Origin: a virus
Length of the DNA: 64,000 nt
Strand: one strand, 5' to 3'
IMG/VR virus record: IMGVR_UViG_3300027336_000001
Location: 1-64,000 of that record
Shown: in pieces, positions 27,047 to 35,982 of the stretch
How positions within the stretch are numbered: the stretch's first letter is position 1
How the letters are laid out: the number at the start of each line of letters is the position of its first letter
The notes under the pieces: generated by a model
Database searches by the model: none
The model's input: the letters and a program-made list of their open reading frames with translations, nothing else
What the model was told of the DNA's origin: nothing
Program-made: the position numbers and the translations under genes

Positions 27047-27366
27047 TTTGGAAATCTAATCACAGGTTTGTTTAATTTGGATTGAAAGTTATCTTCAAGT
27101 TGCTGGTGATTAGGTTTGTCTTTCATGACATTAGGACAATCATCTACAATAGCTTGTAGTCTTTCTTGTTCTTCAGGCAACATGGTAGGTAAAAGTTCTA
27201 AGAAACCTTTACGAGCATCAGGATAATCGCTGAGTAATTCTTGAATAAGAGTAGCAGGTAAAACAGGTGGATTAAATTCATTATCCTCAACACCTTTTAA
27301 AGTGTTTTGTCCTGTTGGTCTAATCCAAAAATTCATGCCTTTGCTTTTATTATTATAGACAGCCAT
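27043..27366 (-). CDS. Unidentified small protein
   Basis: The 107-residue protein begins MAVYNNKSKGMNFW, continues with a Pro/Glu-rich helical region (LLPTMLPEEQERLQAIVDD), and ends PVIRFPK. ATG at 27366 is preceded by AGAAAGGGAATACATAAA; a longer frame to 27522 would overlap thymidine kinase and lacks support. No family recognised. Confidence 0.6.
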   Translation of the reverse strand: MAVYNNKSKGMNFWIRPTGQNTLKGVEDNEFNPPVLPATLIQELLSDYPDARKGFLELLPTMLPEEQERLQAIVDDCPNVMKDKPNHQQLEDNFQSKLNKPVIRFPK

Positions 27367-27412
27367 TTTATGTATTCCCTTTCTATATATAAGAGAATAC
27401 AAAATAAAAGTA

Positions 27413-28015
27413 TTATTTCTTATTCCAATGTTTATAGATATTAAATTCAGATCTAGAAACAGCTTTATATGCAAAACCAACAGACACGGAATCACCATTA
27501 GTAATTCGTTTACCGTGTTCATCTAGTTTAATATTCATCAATGCTTTTTCAGCAGTGTTGCTATTTTCTGCCCATGTTTCAACTTCTCTAATATGATCCG
27601 ACCAAGCTAAAAGATATTTACTTGCTTCAAAAGGTTCGCCTTTAAAATCAGTTCTTAAACCATAAGCATGAACTTGCACATTATATATATCACAGATTTG
27701 AGTGAGCTGTGCTACTTGTTTAGCAGTGAGAAATTGAGATTCATCTACAAAGACAATCTGTAAAGGATTGCTATCTATATTTTTTGTAATGATCTGTGTA
27801 GATACCATTTCATAAAGGTTATCATTTTCATCAATAGAGATGGCATCTTGATGTATGCCAATTCTTGAACTGACTTTATTAAAACCATCTCTACCTGATG
27901 CAACAGCAGGTACAAAGATCAAGTATTTAATATTTCTTTGAGAGCAGGCATGGGCAGATAAAATAAGATTAGCAGTTTTGCCTGCATTAATAGTGGAGTA
28001 AAAGAAGGTAAGCAT
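27413..28015 (-). CDS. tdk: Thymidine kinase (type II), apparently without the zinc cysteines
   Basis: The 200-residue protein has a P-loop near its start (YSTINAGKT, about 6-14), VFVDESQFL (about 88-96) as Walker B, and YGLRTDFKGEPFE (about 118-130), typical of the lasso region of type II thymidine kinases. It phosphorylates thymidine to dTMP. The usual C-terminal zinc domain has two CxxC-type pairs; here the corresponding places read WAEN and FNIY with no cysteines. The fold may be stabilised otherwise. It adjoins the sigma-like gene (4 bases). Confidence 0.88.
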   Translation of the reverse strand: MLTFFYSTINAGKTANLILSAHACSQRNIKYLIFVPAVASGRDGFNKVSSRIGIHQDAISIDENDNLYEMVSTQIITKNIDSNPLQIVFVDESQFLTAKQVAQLTQICDIYNVQVHAYGLRTDFKGEPFEASKYLLAWSDHIREVETWAENSNTAEKALMNIKLDEHGKRITNGDSVSVGFAYKAVSRSEFNIYKHWNKK

Positions 28016-28018
28016 ATC

Positions 28019-28774
28019 TTAATCAATATCCTTGTTAAACAAAGGTGAAATAGTTTTCTTAATTTTGGAAGTCATTTCACTGACTTTCCTGTTTTCGATT
28101 TTAAGGTTGCTAGAGATTTGGCTTATATTATATCCAAGCAACATTTGATCAAAAACATTTTTCATATCTTCAGTTTTACAAAGATTTCTAGCTTCTTCTA
28201 TTAGGAATTTAGTGTCAAAGTCATGGTTATCTTTAATAAGTCTAAACAAATCATCTTTTTCTTTGGGATCAAAAATCCTTGCTCTTGTCTTATTTTCTTT
28301 ATTGAAGATATTAAAGAGAATACATCTGCTAACCATAACAATATATGTAGATAAAGAAGATTTAGCAGGATCAAAAGGACAGTTACCTTTATTGCGATGT
28401 AGAATACCTAAATAGATTTCCTGTAGCATTTCTTCAGGATCATATTTAGATTGGATACACATTTTGGCAAAGTGTTTATAGAAGATAGATTTAATATCGT
28501 TTGCTTTAGCATCAACATCTACACCTAATTTTCGTTTAGGTTTAATATCTTCTTCAATAACAGGTTTAGTTTTAATGATATCAAAGATAGAGGAAAGACC
28601 TTTGAGATAGACAGGCAATTTAACTTCAAAATAGAGTTCAGGGATTTTGCCAAATTTCTTTTTAAATTCTTTGGCAGTGAGTTCAAGAGAATCGATGATA
28701 AATTTATCATCTTTTTTTACAACTTTGTGTCCACCATGATTTAATTTCATATAAGTATATTGCTCTTCTAACAA
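28019..28774 (-). CDS. Sigma-70-like transcription factor, candidate late sigma factor
   Basis: The 251-residue protein contains a region-2-like segment (YDPEEMLQEIYLGILHRNKG near 111-130, then STYIVMVSRCILFNIFNKE near 142-160), matching the region that binds core polymerase and the -10 element, and a C-terminal HTH (LLGYNISQISSNLKIENRKV near 212-231) like region 4. The first 90 residues are unique. Phage-encoded sigma-like proteins such as T4 gp55 direct late transcription. Start: TTG at 28774, seven bases after AGG and beside a 7-bp hairpin (AAAGTAG/CTACTTT); an ATG at 28750 is the alternative. Confidence 0.65.
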   Translation of the reverse strand: MLEEQYTYMKLNHGGHKVVKKDDKFIIDSLELTAKEFKKKFGKIPELYFEVKLPVYLKGLSSIFDIIKTKPVIEEDIKPKRKLGVDVDAKANDIKSIFYKHFAKMCIQSKYDPEEMLQEIYLGILHRNKGNCPFDPAKSSLSTYIVMVSRCILFNIFNKENKTRARIFDPKEKDDLFRLIKDNHDFDTKFLIEEARNLCKTEDMKNVFDQMLLGYNISQISSNLKIENRKVSEMTSKIKKTISPLFNKDID

Positions 28775-28820
28775 AGTAGCACCTACTTTCTTTATCGTAT
28801 AAAAAAAGGATTAAGAGAAA

Positions 28821-29921
28821 ATGGACATGATCCAATTCATTCAGAAAGCCAGACAATTAAAAGTTCTAGGTTTTGATTCATATCAAGGTATCATTGCCAC
28901 ACATGGCATTGAAAAAGCAGACCAAATCTTAAGTTATCTTTTGGAGGCATCCGAATTAGGTTTTAACTTAAATGATTTGAAATCACTTTTCAACAATTTA
29001 AATGGATCATCTGATAAAAAAGATGAAATTGTACCACAAGTTTCTGTTGTTGTAGAAAAAACAGTTTCTACAGATTTATGGCAATTAGTAAAAGAAAGAT
29101 TTGGCATTACTTTTGATATTGAAAAGTTTGTCAGTGTTTATGAAAATCCAAGCTATCCACAAGGATTAGAAATTGAAGATTTTCTAATGTGTTTAGGTGT
29201 AGATTGGTCTTCAGCTAACAGCAGAATGCGAGGAGCATCAGGCACAATTTCAGCTACCTTATTAGGTAAAGGTTATGATCGTACATCACAATCTACAATC
29301 ACAACAATTTCACCAAGCACAAGACAGGTCTTTGAAAAGAGCAATGGTTGTGTAGTAGCTTTATTAGAAACTTTAAGAAAGTATTTATTAAAGGAGTACA
29401 CACCACAGGATCAAAAAATGATGACCATCCAAGAATGGATGAATGTCAAGTGTGCGATTACAAGAAATGGTGCAGTTGAAAATTGGATGCTACCTAAAGA
29501 AGTCATTACTGAGTTAAGTGATGAAGTCAATAATTTATTGATTAAGTATAATATAGGTAGTGAGTATGTGTCAAAGACAGCTACAACGAAAGATAAAGGT
29601 TTCACATCAGTGGATGCTTTAGATGTAAGCAAAGGCTTTTGTGAAATCGTATATAGAGATGTAGTCTTGACAATGTATAATGAAGATGTATCATTTAGAG
29701 AAATGGTACAAGAGTACTGTTCAAAGAAAGGAATAGTGTACACGAAAGATTTTGAAGATCTTGTTTTAGACCAAGCGAACAAGACTAAAATCAATCAGTA
29801 TGAATTTAAAAACTTTACAATGAAGTCAGTGCGACCTTTCCATCAACTTGTGCTTTTTCATATTTTAGAAAAGCTAAATGCAGAAAGGACAGCACTCAAA
29901 GTAGAACCATTATTCTCATAG
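28821..29921 (+). CDS. Unidentified 366-residue protein
   Basis: A mostly helical protein without recognised motifs. It begins MDMIQFIQKARQLKV and has a Ser/Thr-rich segment (GYDRTSQSTITTISPSTRQ) in the middle. It is divergent from the sigma-like gene and followed by a transglycosylase gene. AAAAGGATTAAGAG precedes the ATG. It might be a virion or replication protein; nothing visible decides this. Confidence 0.6.
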   Translation: MDMIQFIQKARQLKVLGFDSYQGIIATHGIEKADQILSYLLEASELGFNLNDLKSLFNNLNGSSDKKDEIVPQVSVVVEKTVSTDLWQLVKERFGITFDIEKFVSVYENPSYPQGLEIEDFLMCLGVDWSSANSRMRGASGTISATLLGKGYDRTSQSTITTISPSTRQVFEKSNGCVVALLETLRKYLLKEYTPQDQKMMTIQEWMNVKCAITRNGAVENWMLPKEVITELSDEVNNLLIKYNIGSEYVSKTATTKDKGFTSVDALDVSKGFCEIVYRDVVLTMYNEDVSFREMVQEYCSKKGIVYTKDFEDLVLDQANKTKINQYEFKNFTMKSVRPFHQLVLFHILEKLNAERTALKVEPLFS

Positions 29922-29929
29922 GAGGATAA

Positions 29930-29956
29930 ATGTTGAAGGTGCAAGGAAATGATATA
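29930..29956 (+). promoter_or_regulatory. Nine-codon upstream reading frame with strong RBS
   Basis: AGGAGG followed by ATAA and ATG at 29930 opens a short frame (MLKVQGND, then I and stop at 29954-29956) that overlaps the transglycosylase start at 29949 in another frame. The transglycosylase ATG has only a closely spaced AAGG. Ribosomes loading at the strong site could terminate and restart at 29949, so this may be a translational coupling leader. Confidence 0.35.
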
Positions 29957-30770
29957 TAATACCATAAATGAGATCATCTTAACTTGTGTGATGCTTGTTA
30001 ATGGTATGAGTATAGAAAAAACTTATCCTAGTGTTTATAATAATTCTTTAGTAGAGATAAGTTTGGATATACAGGATGCTAAAAGAGATCGAATCCGTGC
30101 TTGTGTTGAGATAGGTAATTTAGCATTAAGGGAAAATGTAGATCCTATATTAGCCATAGCAGTAGCAAAACATGAAAGTAAGTTTGCTCGTAAAATCGTA
30201 GGTGGCATAGGTAAAATATCTAAACCATCAATATCTAAACATACACAGGCAAATAAAATTGCAAGATTGGATAAGGAAGAAATAAAAGGTAGTCCAAGTT
30301 TAGGTATCATGCAGGTAATACCTAAATGGTGGTGCAAGCTACAGACAGGTAGAGATGATTGGCAAAGTAAAACAGATGTTTTATTTATTCCGAATATCCA
30401 AAGAACTTGTAAAAAGAAAAAGAAGTTAAAGACCAATCACTATTATGATGAACAGTGTCAAGAGATTTACTGTGATACAGAAAATTGTGAGTATGTGGAA
30501 TGTGATTTAGAGAAAGCAGGCATAATAGCAATACAGACATATGCTAATATATATAAGAAGAACATGGTGCAGTTATTATGTCATTACAATTATGGCAATA
30601 CAAGTAAACCATGTCCTGCGAAAGCTATAAAGTATGCACATTCAATAATAGGTGATATGGGAAAGATTAATAAGTATTATAAGCGAATGAAAAGGTTATC
30701 AAAGTTAGATCAGATAATCTTATTGGGATTATCTAATGCACCATTAGATTTGATTATATCGTCTAAGTAA
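29949..30770 (+). CDS. Lytic transglycosylase (SLT-like lysozyme fold)
   Basis: The 273-residue protein shows the SLT signature: catalytic Glu in VAKHESKFA (about E76), then SLGIMQVIPKWW (about 116-127), and HYNYGN near 217-222. It cleaves peptidoglycan glycan strands. A hydrophobic N-terminus (IILTCVMLVNGM) could be a signal or anchor. A basic KKKKKLK insert and several cysteines between the motifs are unusual and could form disulphides. It may act in lysis or be a virion-associated enzyme for DNA entry. Confidence 0.8.
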   Translation: MIYNTINEIILTCVMLVNGMSIEKTYPSVYNNSLVEISLDIQDAKRDRIRACVEIGNLALRENVDPILAIAVAKHESKFARKIVGGIGKISKPSISKHTQANKIARLDKEEIKGSPSLGIMQVIPKWWCKLQTGRDDWQSKTDVLFIPNIQRTCKKKKKLKTNHYYDEQCQEIYCDTENCEYVECDLEKAGIIAIQTYANIYKKNMVQLLCHYNYGNTSKPCPAKAIKYAHSIIGDMGKINKYYKRMKRLSKLDQIILLGLSNAPLDLIISSK

Positions 30771-32081
30771 AGAGGCTACTCTTGATTTAAGAGATGCTTT
30801 CTTTTGAGAACCTTGTTTGAAAATAGGTGCGATATTATCAATAAGACTATGTGCAGAAGGAATTAAAAGAGGAGTTTCAGAACTAATAGCTTCAATATCT
30901 TGACCAATTTCTTGAAAGAAAGAAGAAAATGCTTTATCCCATGCTTTTTCACCAACAGATTCAGTAATGTCATCGGTAGGATTAATGGATTCATAAAGAT
31001 TAATGACAGCAACAATAAATTCTGAAAATTCATCAAGAGCATCAGCTTGATTAACAGCAATGCTAAGGTTTTCAAGACTATCAGCTAATTTAGTATCTCT
31101 AATAACACGACCTTCTTCAAAAAGTTTCTGTGCAGGATAAGCTAATTGGCTATATAGTTTCATATCGTCTTTGGTACTGATTAAAGATGAAAGATTGCTA
31201 TAAGCTAATTTCATAGAGAAAAGAATATGAGAAATTGCTCTTCTTTGTTTAGCAGGAGTTCTGATAGATTTCCAACCATAACCTAATTTGAAAAGTTCAA
31301 TAAGACGATCTAAAGTATTTTCAGTAATCATAGATCCAGCAATTTGTTCAGGATTTAGATCTTTATCTTTAAGTTTATTCTCAAAAGGAGTAGATGTTTC
31401 ATCATCATTTTTAGTTAAAGCAGAAAAGTTCTCAGTTTGAGTAAGACCTTTGCCACGACTATTAAATTTTAGTCTGTTATTATAAAGAGTGATGGTGGAA
31501 AGAATACTGTTTACACAATCTTGATATTTATTAGGTATAGAAGTTAAAGAATTAACTTTAAGTTCTTCTACAGTCTTTTGGAAAAGAGCAGGTAAAACAC
31601 TATGTTCTTTTCCAGCATGAGCAAAAGCATTTTTAGCTTCTACTTTTTGATAAGCAGTTTGAGTAACAGGATTGAAACCTGCTAGGATATTATGGACAGC
31701 ATCTTCAGCTTTATCTACACTTTTTAAAGTATAGGTAAAATCTTTGATCATCTTTTCATAAAATCTTTGGTTTCCCAATTGACTAGCATTAAAAAATTCA
31801 GTGGCAAGTTTTCTAGCTACAGAGATATTTCTAAAACTAATACCTTGTGTTTTAGAGATTAGCTTAATGATGCCATTTTCAAAATTATCACCACCTGTTG
31901 CCATAGCTTGAGTAACATTATCAATATCATCATCTTGAGTAATGACACCATAAATATAAGCAAAAGCAATCATTTCATTATATGTAGTAGCAGATGCTTT
32001 TTTTAAAAGCATTGCTTTTCTAGGATTTGTTTCATTTCTTGCTTGTAGGAGCAAACTATGTGCTTTTTTGATTAAACTCAT
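30744..32081 (-). CDS. Unidentified helical protein, probable virion component
   Basis: The 445-residue protein is mainly alpha-helical with no recognised domain. It starts MSLIKKAHSLLLQARNETN and ends SLKSRVASLLRRYNQI, a C-terminal version of the R-[IV]-A-S tag. The start at 32081 has AAAGG eight bases upstream; a longer frame to 32123 is less likely. It is divergent from the gene at 32233. A virion role is inferred from the tag only. Confidence 0.6.
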   Translation of the reverse strand: MSLIKKAHSLLLQARNETNPRKAMLLKKASATTYNEMIAFAYIYGVITQDDDIDNVTQAMATGGDNFENGIIKLISKTQGISFRNISVARKLATEFFNASQLGNQRFYEKMIKDFTYTLKSVDKAEDAVHNILAGFNPVTQTAYQKVEAKNAFAHAGKEHSVLPALFQKTVEELKVNSLTSIPNKYQDCVNSILSTITLYNNRLKFNSRGKGLTQTENFSALTKNDDETSTPFENKLKDKDLNPEQIAGSMITENTLDRLIELFKLGYGWKSIRTPAKQRRAISHILFSMKLAYSNLSSLISTKDDMKLYSQLAYPAQKLFEEGRVIRDTKLADSLENLSIAVNQADALDEFSEFIVAVINLYESINPTDDITESVGEKAWDKAFSSFFQEIGQDIEAISSETPLLIPSAHSLIDNIAPIFKQGSQKKASLKSRVASLLRRYNQI

Positions 32082-32116
32082 TTTTAAAAAACCTTTCATT
32101 AAAAAGCGATTTGGTA

Positions 32117-32145
32117 TTGACAAACTGATAGAAAATAGATAAACT
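32117..32145 (+). promoter_or_regulatory. Sigma-70 type promoter for the gene at 32233
   Basis: TTGACA (32117-32122) is separated by exactly 17 bases from TAAACT (32140-32145). It is the best host-type promoter match I noticed in the window and lies about 88 bases upstream of the next plus-strand ATG. It suggests early or middle expression by host RNA polymerase. Confidence 0.65.
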
Positions 32146-32232
32146 ATTGAAAGAAATTAGGCACGACCTTTGAAACAAAAAACTTGTCATTATTGCCTAT
32201 CTACAAAAACATAACCCTTACGGAGTAATACA

Positions 32233-33201
32233 ATGCTATCTCTAAGAAATCTTATTTTATCCGATTTAAACTGTTTTGATCTTAATTTACTTGATGATGA
32301 AATTTATAATGATGAAAAAGAAACTGTTCAAATTGAACAAAGTCAAGTAAGTGATGATGATGAATTTTATTCAATGATTGAACAAAGAAAAGCAAACTTG
32401 AATGAAAAACTATCACAAGAAATTCAATCACAAGAAATTCAATCCGATGATAAAGAAGTAATCATTACTAAAGAATTGACTACTAAAGAAGTAGTATCTG
32501 AAAAACCTAGATACACTAAAAAAGTACAAGAAGTGAATTTGACAGAACAATGGATTTTTCATCCTGCATTTAATAGGTTTGAAAAAATTGAAACTGAACT
32601 GATCAAAAATTTAAGAACAGCAACTTATTATAAAATCCCATTATGCGATCAAGTAGATCGAGTAAGAGATTTTATGGTATGGATGGTAGAAATAGACCAT
32701 TTGCGATCTGAATTAGAAAAAGAAAACAATATTAAAGTAGGTGCAGTATGGTATCACTTTACACAATGGTTAGTTCGTTTTGGACATAAACAAGGTAAAG
32801 ATGCACTTTCAAGAGAAAAAGAAGGTTCAAGAACACAAGCACAATTAGCAAAAAGAAATTTAGGTATTGAACCTGTGTTTGAAGCACCTGTAGTAGCAAG
32901 ACAAGTAAAAAATGATGAAGGTCAAGTTTTAGATATGTTTAATGAACATCAAGAAGAAGATTTTGATTTGACGATTAGAGAAAAACAATTAAATCAAAAA
33001 GTACTTGAATGTTTAAAAGTTAAATTCCCTGATGAGTATGAGTTTTACAATCAATTATATTTAGATAAACTTTATCAAAAATATCCAAGTGTTTCTGCAT
33101 GGTCAAAAGCAATAGATATGCCTGAAAGAAGGTTGAGATTGTATTTAGAAAGAATGACTAAAAAACTACAATCCTTTGGCAGAGATCTCTTTCTTTCTTA
33201 A
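32233..33201 (+). CDS. Unidentified protein with C-terminal HTH-like segment
   Basis: The 322-residue protein has an acidic, disordered N-terminus (about 1-100, with an EIQSQEIQS repeat), a middle helical domain (FMVWMVEIDHLRSELEKEN), and a C-terminal segment (SAWSKAIDMPERRLRLYLER) that resembles a helix-turn-helix. It may be a DNA-binding regulator or replication factor. It has its own sigma-70-like promoter and RBS ACGGAG. Its 3' end overlaps the converging zinc-finger gene. Confidence 0.6.
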   Translation: MLSLRNLILSDLNCFDLNLLDDEIYNDEKETVQIEQSQVSDDDEFYSMIEQRKANLNEKLSQEIQSQEIQSDDKEVIITKELTTKEVVSEKPRYTKKVQEVNLTEQWIFHPAFNRFEKIETELIKNLRTATYYKIPLCDQVDRVRDFMVWMVEIDHLRSELEKENNIKVGAVWYHFTQWLVRFGHKQGKDALSREKEGSRTQAQLAKRNLGIEPVFEAPVVARQVKNDEGQVLDMFNEHQEEDFDLTIREKQLNQKVLECLKVKFPDEYEFYNQLYLDKLYQKYPSVSAWSKAIDMPERRLRLYLERMTKKLQSFGRDLFLS

Positions 33202-33969
33202 AGCACACCTTCGTCTTGATTTTAATCTATTATCTTTTCGTCTACATCGTTCGCAACAAAACTTTTCTTTTTTACCACCAGCTTCAAAGTAGTTTGGACA
33301 GATATGCCATTCACACTTCTTTAATACAGGTTCTACAATAGGATTTTCTAAAGGTGAAGCCTGCTCTACTATTACTACCTGCTCTTCTACTATTACAATA
33401 GGTTCTTCTACTATAACAATAGGCTTAGGTAAATCTTCAATAACCACAGGTGGTTGCTTATTAACAATAGGTTTCTTAGTTTTCTTTTGTAATGCAGTCA
33501 GTTCTTTCTGAACTTTTTCTTTTCTAATACTCTCTTCTTTTTCTTCTTCATAGGTTGCTTTACGACCGGGACAACCATCACGATAACATTCTTTCTCATC
33601 CATAGATAAAGCACTATCCATATTCTTTTTACAAAACCATTTATTCTTATCGTTTACTTTAATATCACACTTCTTAAAGTTATGTTCTTCAGCCTCAATT
33701 CGTTCGAGTTCTCTTTTCATTCTTCTAATAAGTGCATCCATAGGATCTTTAGTAACCTCTTTCTTGGTATCTTTCATCTTAGATTCAATTTCAAGTAAGC
33801 GAGCAGTTTCTTCTTCTTCTGTTAATTCTCTGCCCGGACATCTGGAATAATTACAAGTCTTATTCTCAATCTCTTGCTTTTCACTAAGTTGTCTTTTGCA
33901 ATACCAATGTGTACCATCAGAATTATATCTGACAGGACACCTACTCTTAAAATTATCTCTTAAATCCAT
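33166..33969 (-). CDS. Multi-zinc-finger protein with repeated CPGR motifs
   Basis: The 267-residue protein has two related cysteine modules, one near 11-46 and one near 97-133, each with C, W-[YF]-CK, C and a final CPGR. Its C-terminus has CEWHICPNYF, then KFCCERCRRKDNRLKSRRRC, a zinc-finger-like basic end. Between them is an acidic linker and a Pro/Val/Ile/Glu-rich repeat (IVIVEEPIVIVEEQVVIVEQ). Nucleic-acid binding is likely from the zinc modules; function unknown. RBS AAAGG. Confidence 0.65.
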   Translation of the reverse strand: MDLRDNFKSRCPVRYNSDGTHWYCKRQLSEKQEIENKTCNYSRCPGRELTEEEETARLLEIESKMKDTKKEVTKDPMDALIRRMKRELERIEAEEHNFKKCDIKVNDKNKWFCKKNMDSALSMDEKECYRDGCPGRKATYEEEKEESIRKEKVQKELTALQKKTKKPIVNKQPPVVIEDLPKPIVIVEEPIVIVEEQVVIVEQASPLENPIVEPVLKKCEWHICPNYFEAGGKKEKFCCERCRRKDNRLKSRRRCALRKKEISAKGL

Positions 33970-34048
33970 TTTTTAAAAACCTTTCTTTGGGATTTTGTAA
34001 AGAATAATACAAACAATATAAGAATAAATAAATAAAGGAGATCGTAAA

Positions 34049-35185
34049 ATGTCCGAAGATCTTAAAGAATGGCAAAAAGGATATGATTTAGAATACCTAA
34101 AATCCTTGCAAGCTAGATATGATACTCTTAATGAGAAAATCATTTCACCTTTCATGCAAATGAAAAAGAATAATATTGCAGAATATCTTTCTACAGGTGA
34201 ACTCATCTTAACTGATGCTTATGATGTACTTGTTTCCCAATCAAATAAACCATCCAAAATCAAAGTTTATTCTTCTAAAAATCATATACTTGCAGTAAAA
34301 CAAGCGAATGATATAGAATTAAGCTATGTTCAAATTAGAGATTTACCTGTCTTTATATCTTATCTTAATAGCTTAACAGAAAACCTTTGGCTCTTATGGC
34401 TGGATGATGGTGATCTCACACCTATTACACAATTAGGATTTACACGAATAGGTAGCAAGATTAATTCTTTTGGTGATTGCTTTGGTGTCTATTACCTAGA
34501 AAAGAAACCATCTTTTTCATTATTTGATCAAGAGCCTATTTGCCTATATACTGATCCACATGAAATAGCCTGTGCTTTTAAATTTACTGATTTCCATTAT
34601 GATATAACAGCATTAAAAGAAAAGGTATCTCAACTGAACTTTGCCAATCACTATTCAAATTATAATGCAGATGGTGGTTGGTCTGCTATATCATTAAGAG
34701 GATATAGTGCTGATCCAAACTTTATTATTAAACCTTTAGAGATGAATGACAAATGGCATGAAAAACATAAAGGTCAAGATTTCCATATTCAAGATACAAG
34801 TGTTTATGATTTATTTCCTGAAGTGAAAGAGATTATTAAGCAGGTATCAAAGACAGCTAAAGTAGATCGTGTTCGGATAATGAAACTAGATGCAGGTAAA
34901 GTTATTGAACAACATACTGATTTAGTAGATAGTGAATGTGGCATAGGCATAGGTGAAGTACCAAGATTTCATATACCAATAGATACACATGATGATTGTT
35001 GGTTTGAAGTATATGGCATGACAGGTAAAGAGGTCTTTAAATTTAAAGAAGGTGAACTTTGGTATTTAGATACTAGAAAACCACATAGAGTAGTGAATAA
35101 TGGCAAAACAAGAATCCATTTAGTTTTTGACTTGTACACGGATGCAGATTTACTAAACAAATTAAAACAAAGGAAACTCACATGA
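34049..35185 (+). CDS. Aspartyl/asparaginyl beta-hydroxylase-like 2-oxoglutarate dioxygenase
   Basis: In this 378-residue protein the C-terminal domain (about 200-370) has a double-stranded beta-helix pattern: a His-x-Asp motif in EQHTDLVD (about 290-297), RFHIPIDTH, and then GELWYLDTRKPHRVVN with the distal His and Arg of the AspH family. It would hydroxylate a protein or, less usually, nucleic-acid substrate using Fe(II), oxygen and 2-oxoglutarate. The N-terminal 180 residues are unassigned. It overlaps the start of the QueC-like gene (ATGA), suggesting coupled function. RBS AAAGGAG. Confidence 0.7.
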   Translation: MSEDLKEWQKGYDLEYLKSLQARYDTLNEKIISPFMQMKKNNIAEYLSTGELILTDAYDVLVSQSNKPSKIKVYSSKNHILAVKQANDIELSYVQIRDLPVFISYLNSLTENLWLLWLDDGDLTPITQLGFTRIGSKINSFGDCFGVYYLEKKPSFSLFDQEPICLYTDPHEIACAFKFTDFHYDITALKEKVSQLNFANHYSNYNADGGWSAISLRGYSADPNFIIKPLEMNDKWHEKHKGQDFHIQDTSVYDLFPEVKEIIKQVSKTAKVDRVRIMKLDAGKVIEQHTDLVDSECGIGIGEVPRFHIPIDTHDDCWFEVYGMTGKEVFKFKEGELWYLDTRKPHRVVNNGKTRIHLVFDLYTDADLLNKLKQRKLT

Positions 35186-35982
35186 ATGCAAAAGAGTTCT
35201 ATAAGTTATTTACACCTTTAAAATCTGAACACACAGTGCCTTATTCTCTTAAAGCATATGCAGATGGTTTAGCAGAATATCATGGTGTTAATATCTCATA
35301 TATAGATGAAGAAAGTATTTATAAAGAACCTATTGAGGATTTAGATGAAAAGAAAGCAGTGGTCTTATTTTCAAGTGGTGTAGATAGCACATGGTCTTTA
35401 TTAGAACATATTAAATTAGGATATGAAGTTTATCCTGTGTTTATAAAGATGCTTAATCCAGCTATCTCATCTAAAGAATTAAAGGCAGTGAATGTTTTAA
35501 AAGAAAAGCTAAATCTCAATTTGACAGTGATTGATCATCCAAGTGAGTTAAGGCTACTACATAAAGATCAATATCTGTCAGATAAGATAGATAAAGAAAG
35601 TGTAGTGAAAAATCAATATGCTTTATTGTTATTGGTAGATTTAATAAGAGAGCATAAGATAGGTACAGTGATTTGTATTAATGATCATATAGATGATGGC
35701 AGTATAACAATGTATTCAGATACACCTAAAGCATATCATTTATTTGAAGATGTTTTAAGAAAAGAAGTAGGTGCTTTAAAGTTTAGTCATATAACAGTAC
35801 CTAGAAAAGAGAAAGTGAAAGTTTTATTAGAAAAGGGATTATTTGAATACACAGCATCTTGTTATATGAGAGAGATGTTTTTTAAAGCACATTATAATAA
35901 GCAAAAGCCACCATATAAGAATATGTGTGGAGTTTGTGTTAAATGTAAATGGAATTTACAAATCTTTAAAGAATTACAATAG
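35182..35982 (+). CDS. QueC-like PP-loop ATPase (7-cyano-7-deazaguanine synthase-like)
   Basis: The 266-residue protein has a PP-loop SSGVDSTWSLL (about 59-69), which binds ATP for adenylation, and a C-terminal zinc motif SC followed by CGVCVKC (about 248-254), as in QueC. QueC converts 7-carboxy-7-deazaguanine to preQ0, used for queuosine in tRNA and for 7-deazaguanine DNA modification in some phages. QueD, QueE and a DpdA transferase are not in this window, so the product is uncertain, and other PP-loop enzymes with similar zinc sites exist. It overlaps the dioxygenase gene by four bases. Confidence 0.7.
   Translation: MNAKEFYKLFTPLKSEHTVPYSLKAYADGLAEYHGVNISYIDEESIYKEPIEDLDEKKAVVLFSSGVDSTWSLLEHIKLGYEVYPVFIKMLNPAISSKELKAVNVLKEKLNLNLTVIDHPSELRLLHKDQYLSDKIDKESVVKNQYALLLLVDLIREHKIGTVICINDHIDDGSITMYSDTPKAYHLFEDVLRKEVGALKFSHITVPRKEKVKVLLEKGLFEYTASCYMREMFFKAHYNKQKPPYKNMCGVCVKCKWNLQIFKELQ

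Noticed and set aside
28750-28774. ATG 28750 as the start of the sigma-like gene
   Set aside because: Not excluded, but its GAAGAG is 12 bases away, while TTG 28774 has AGG at seven bases; kept as an alternative.
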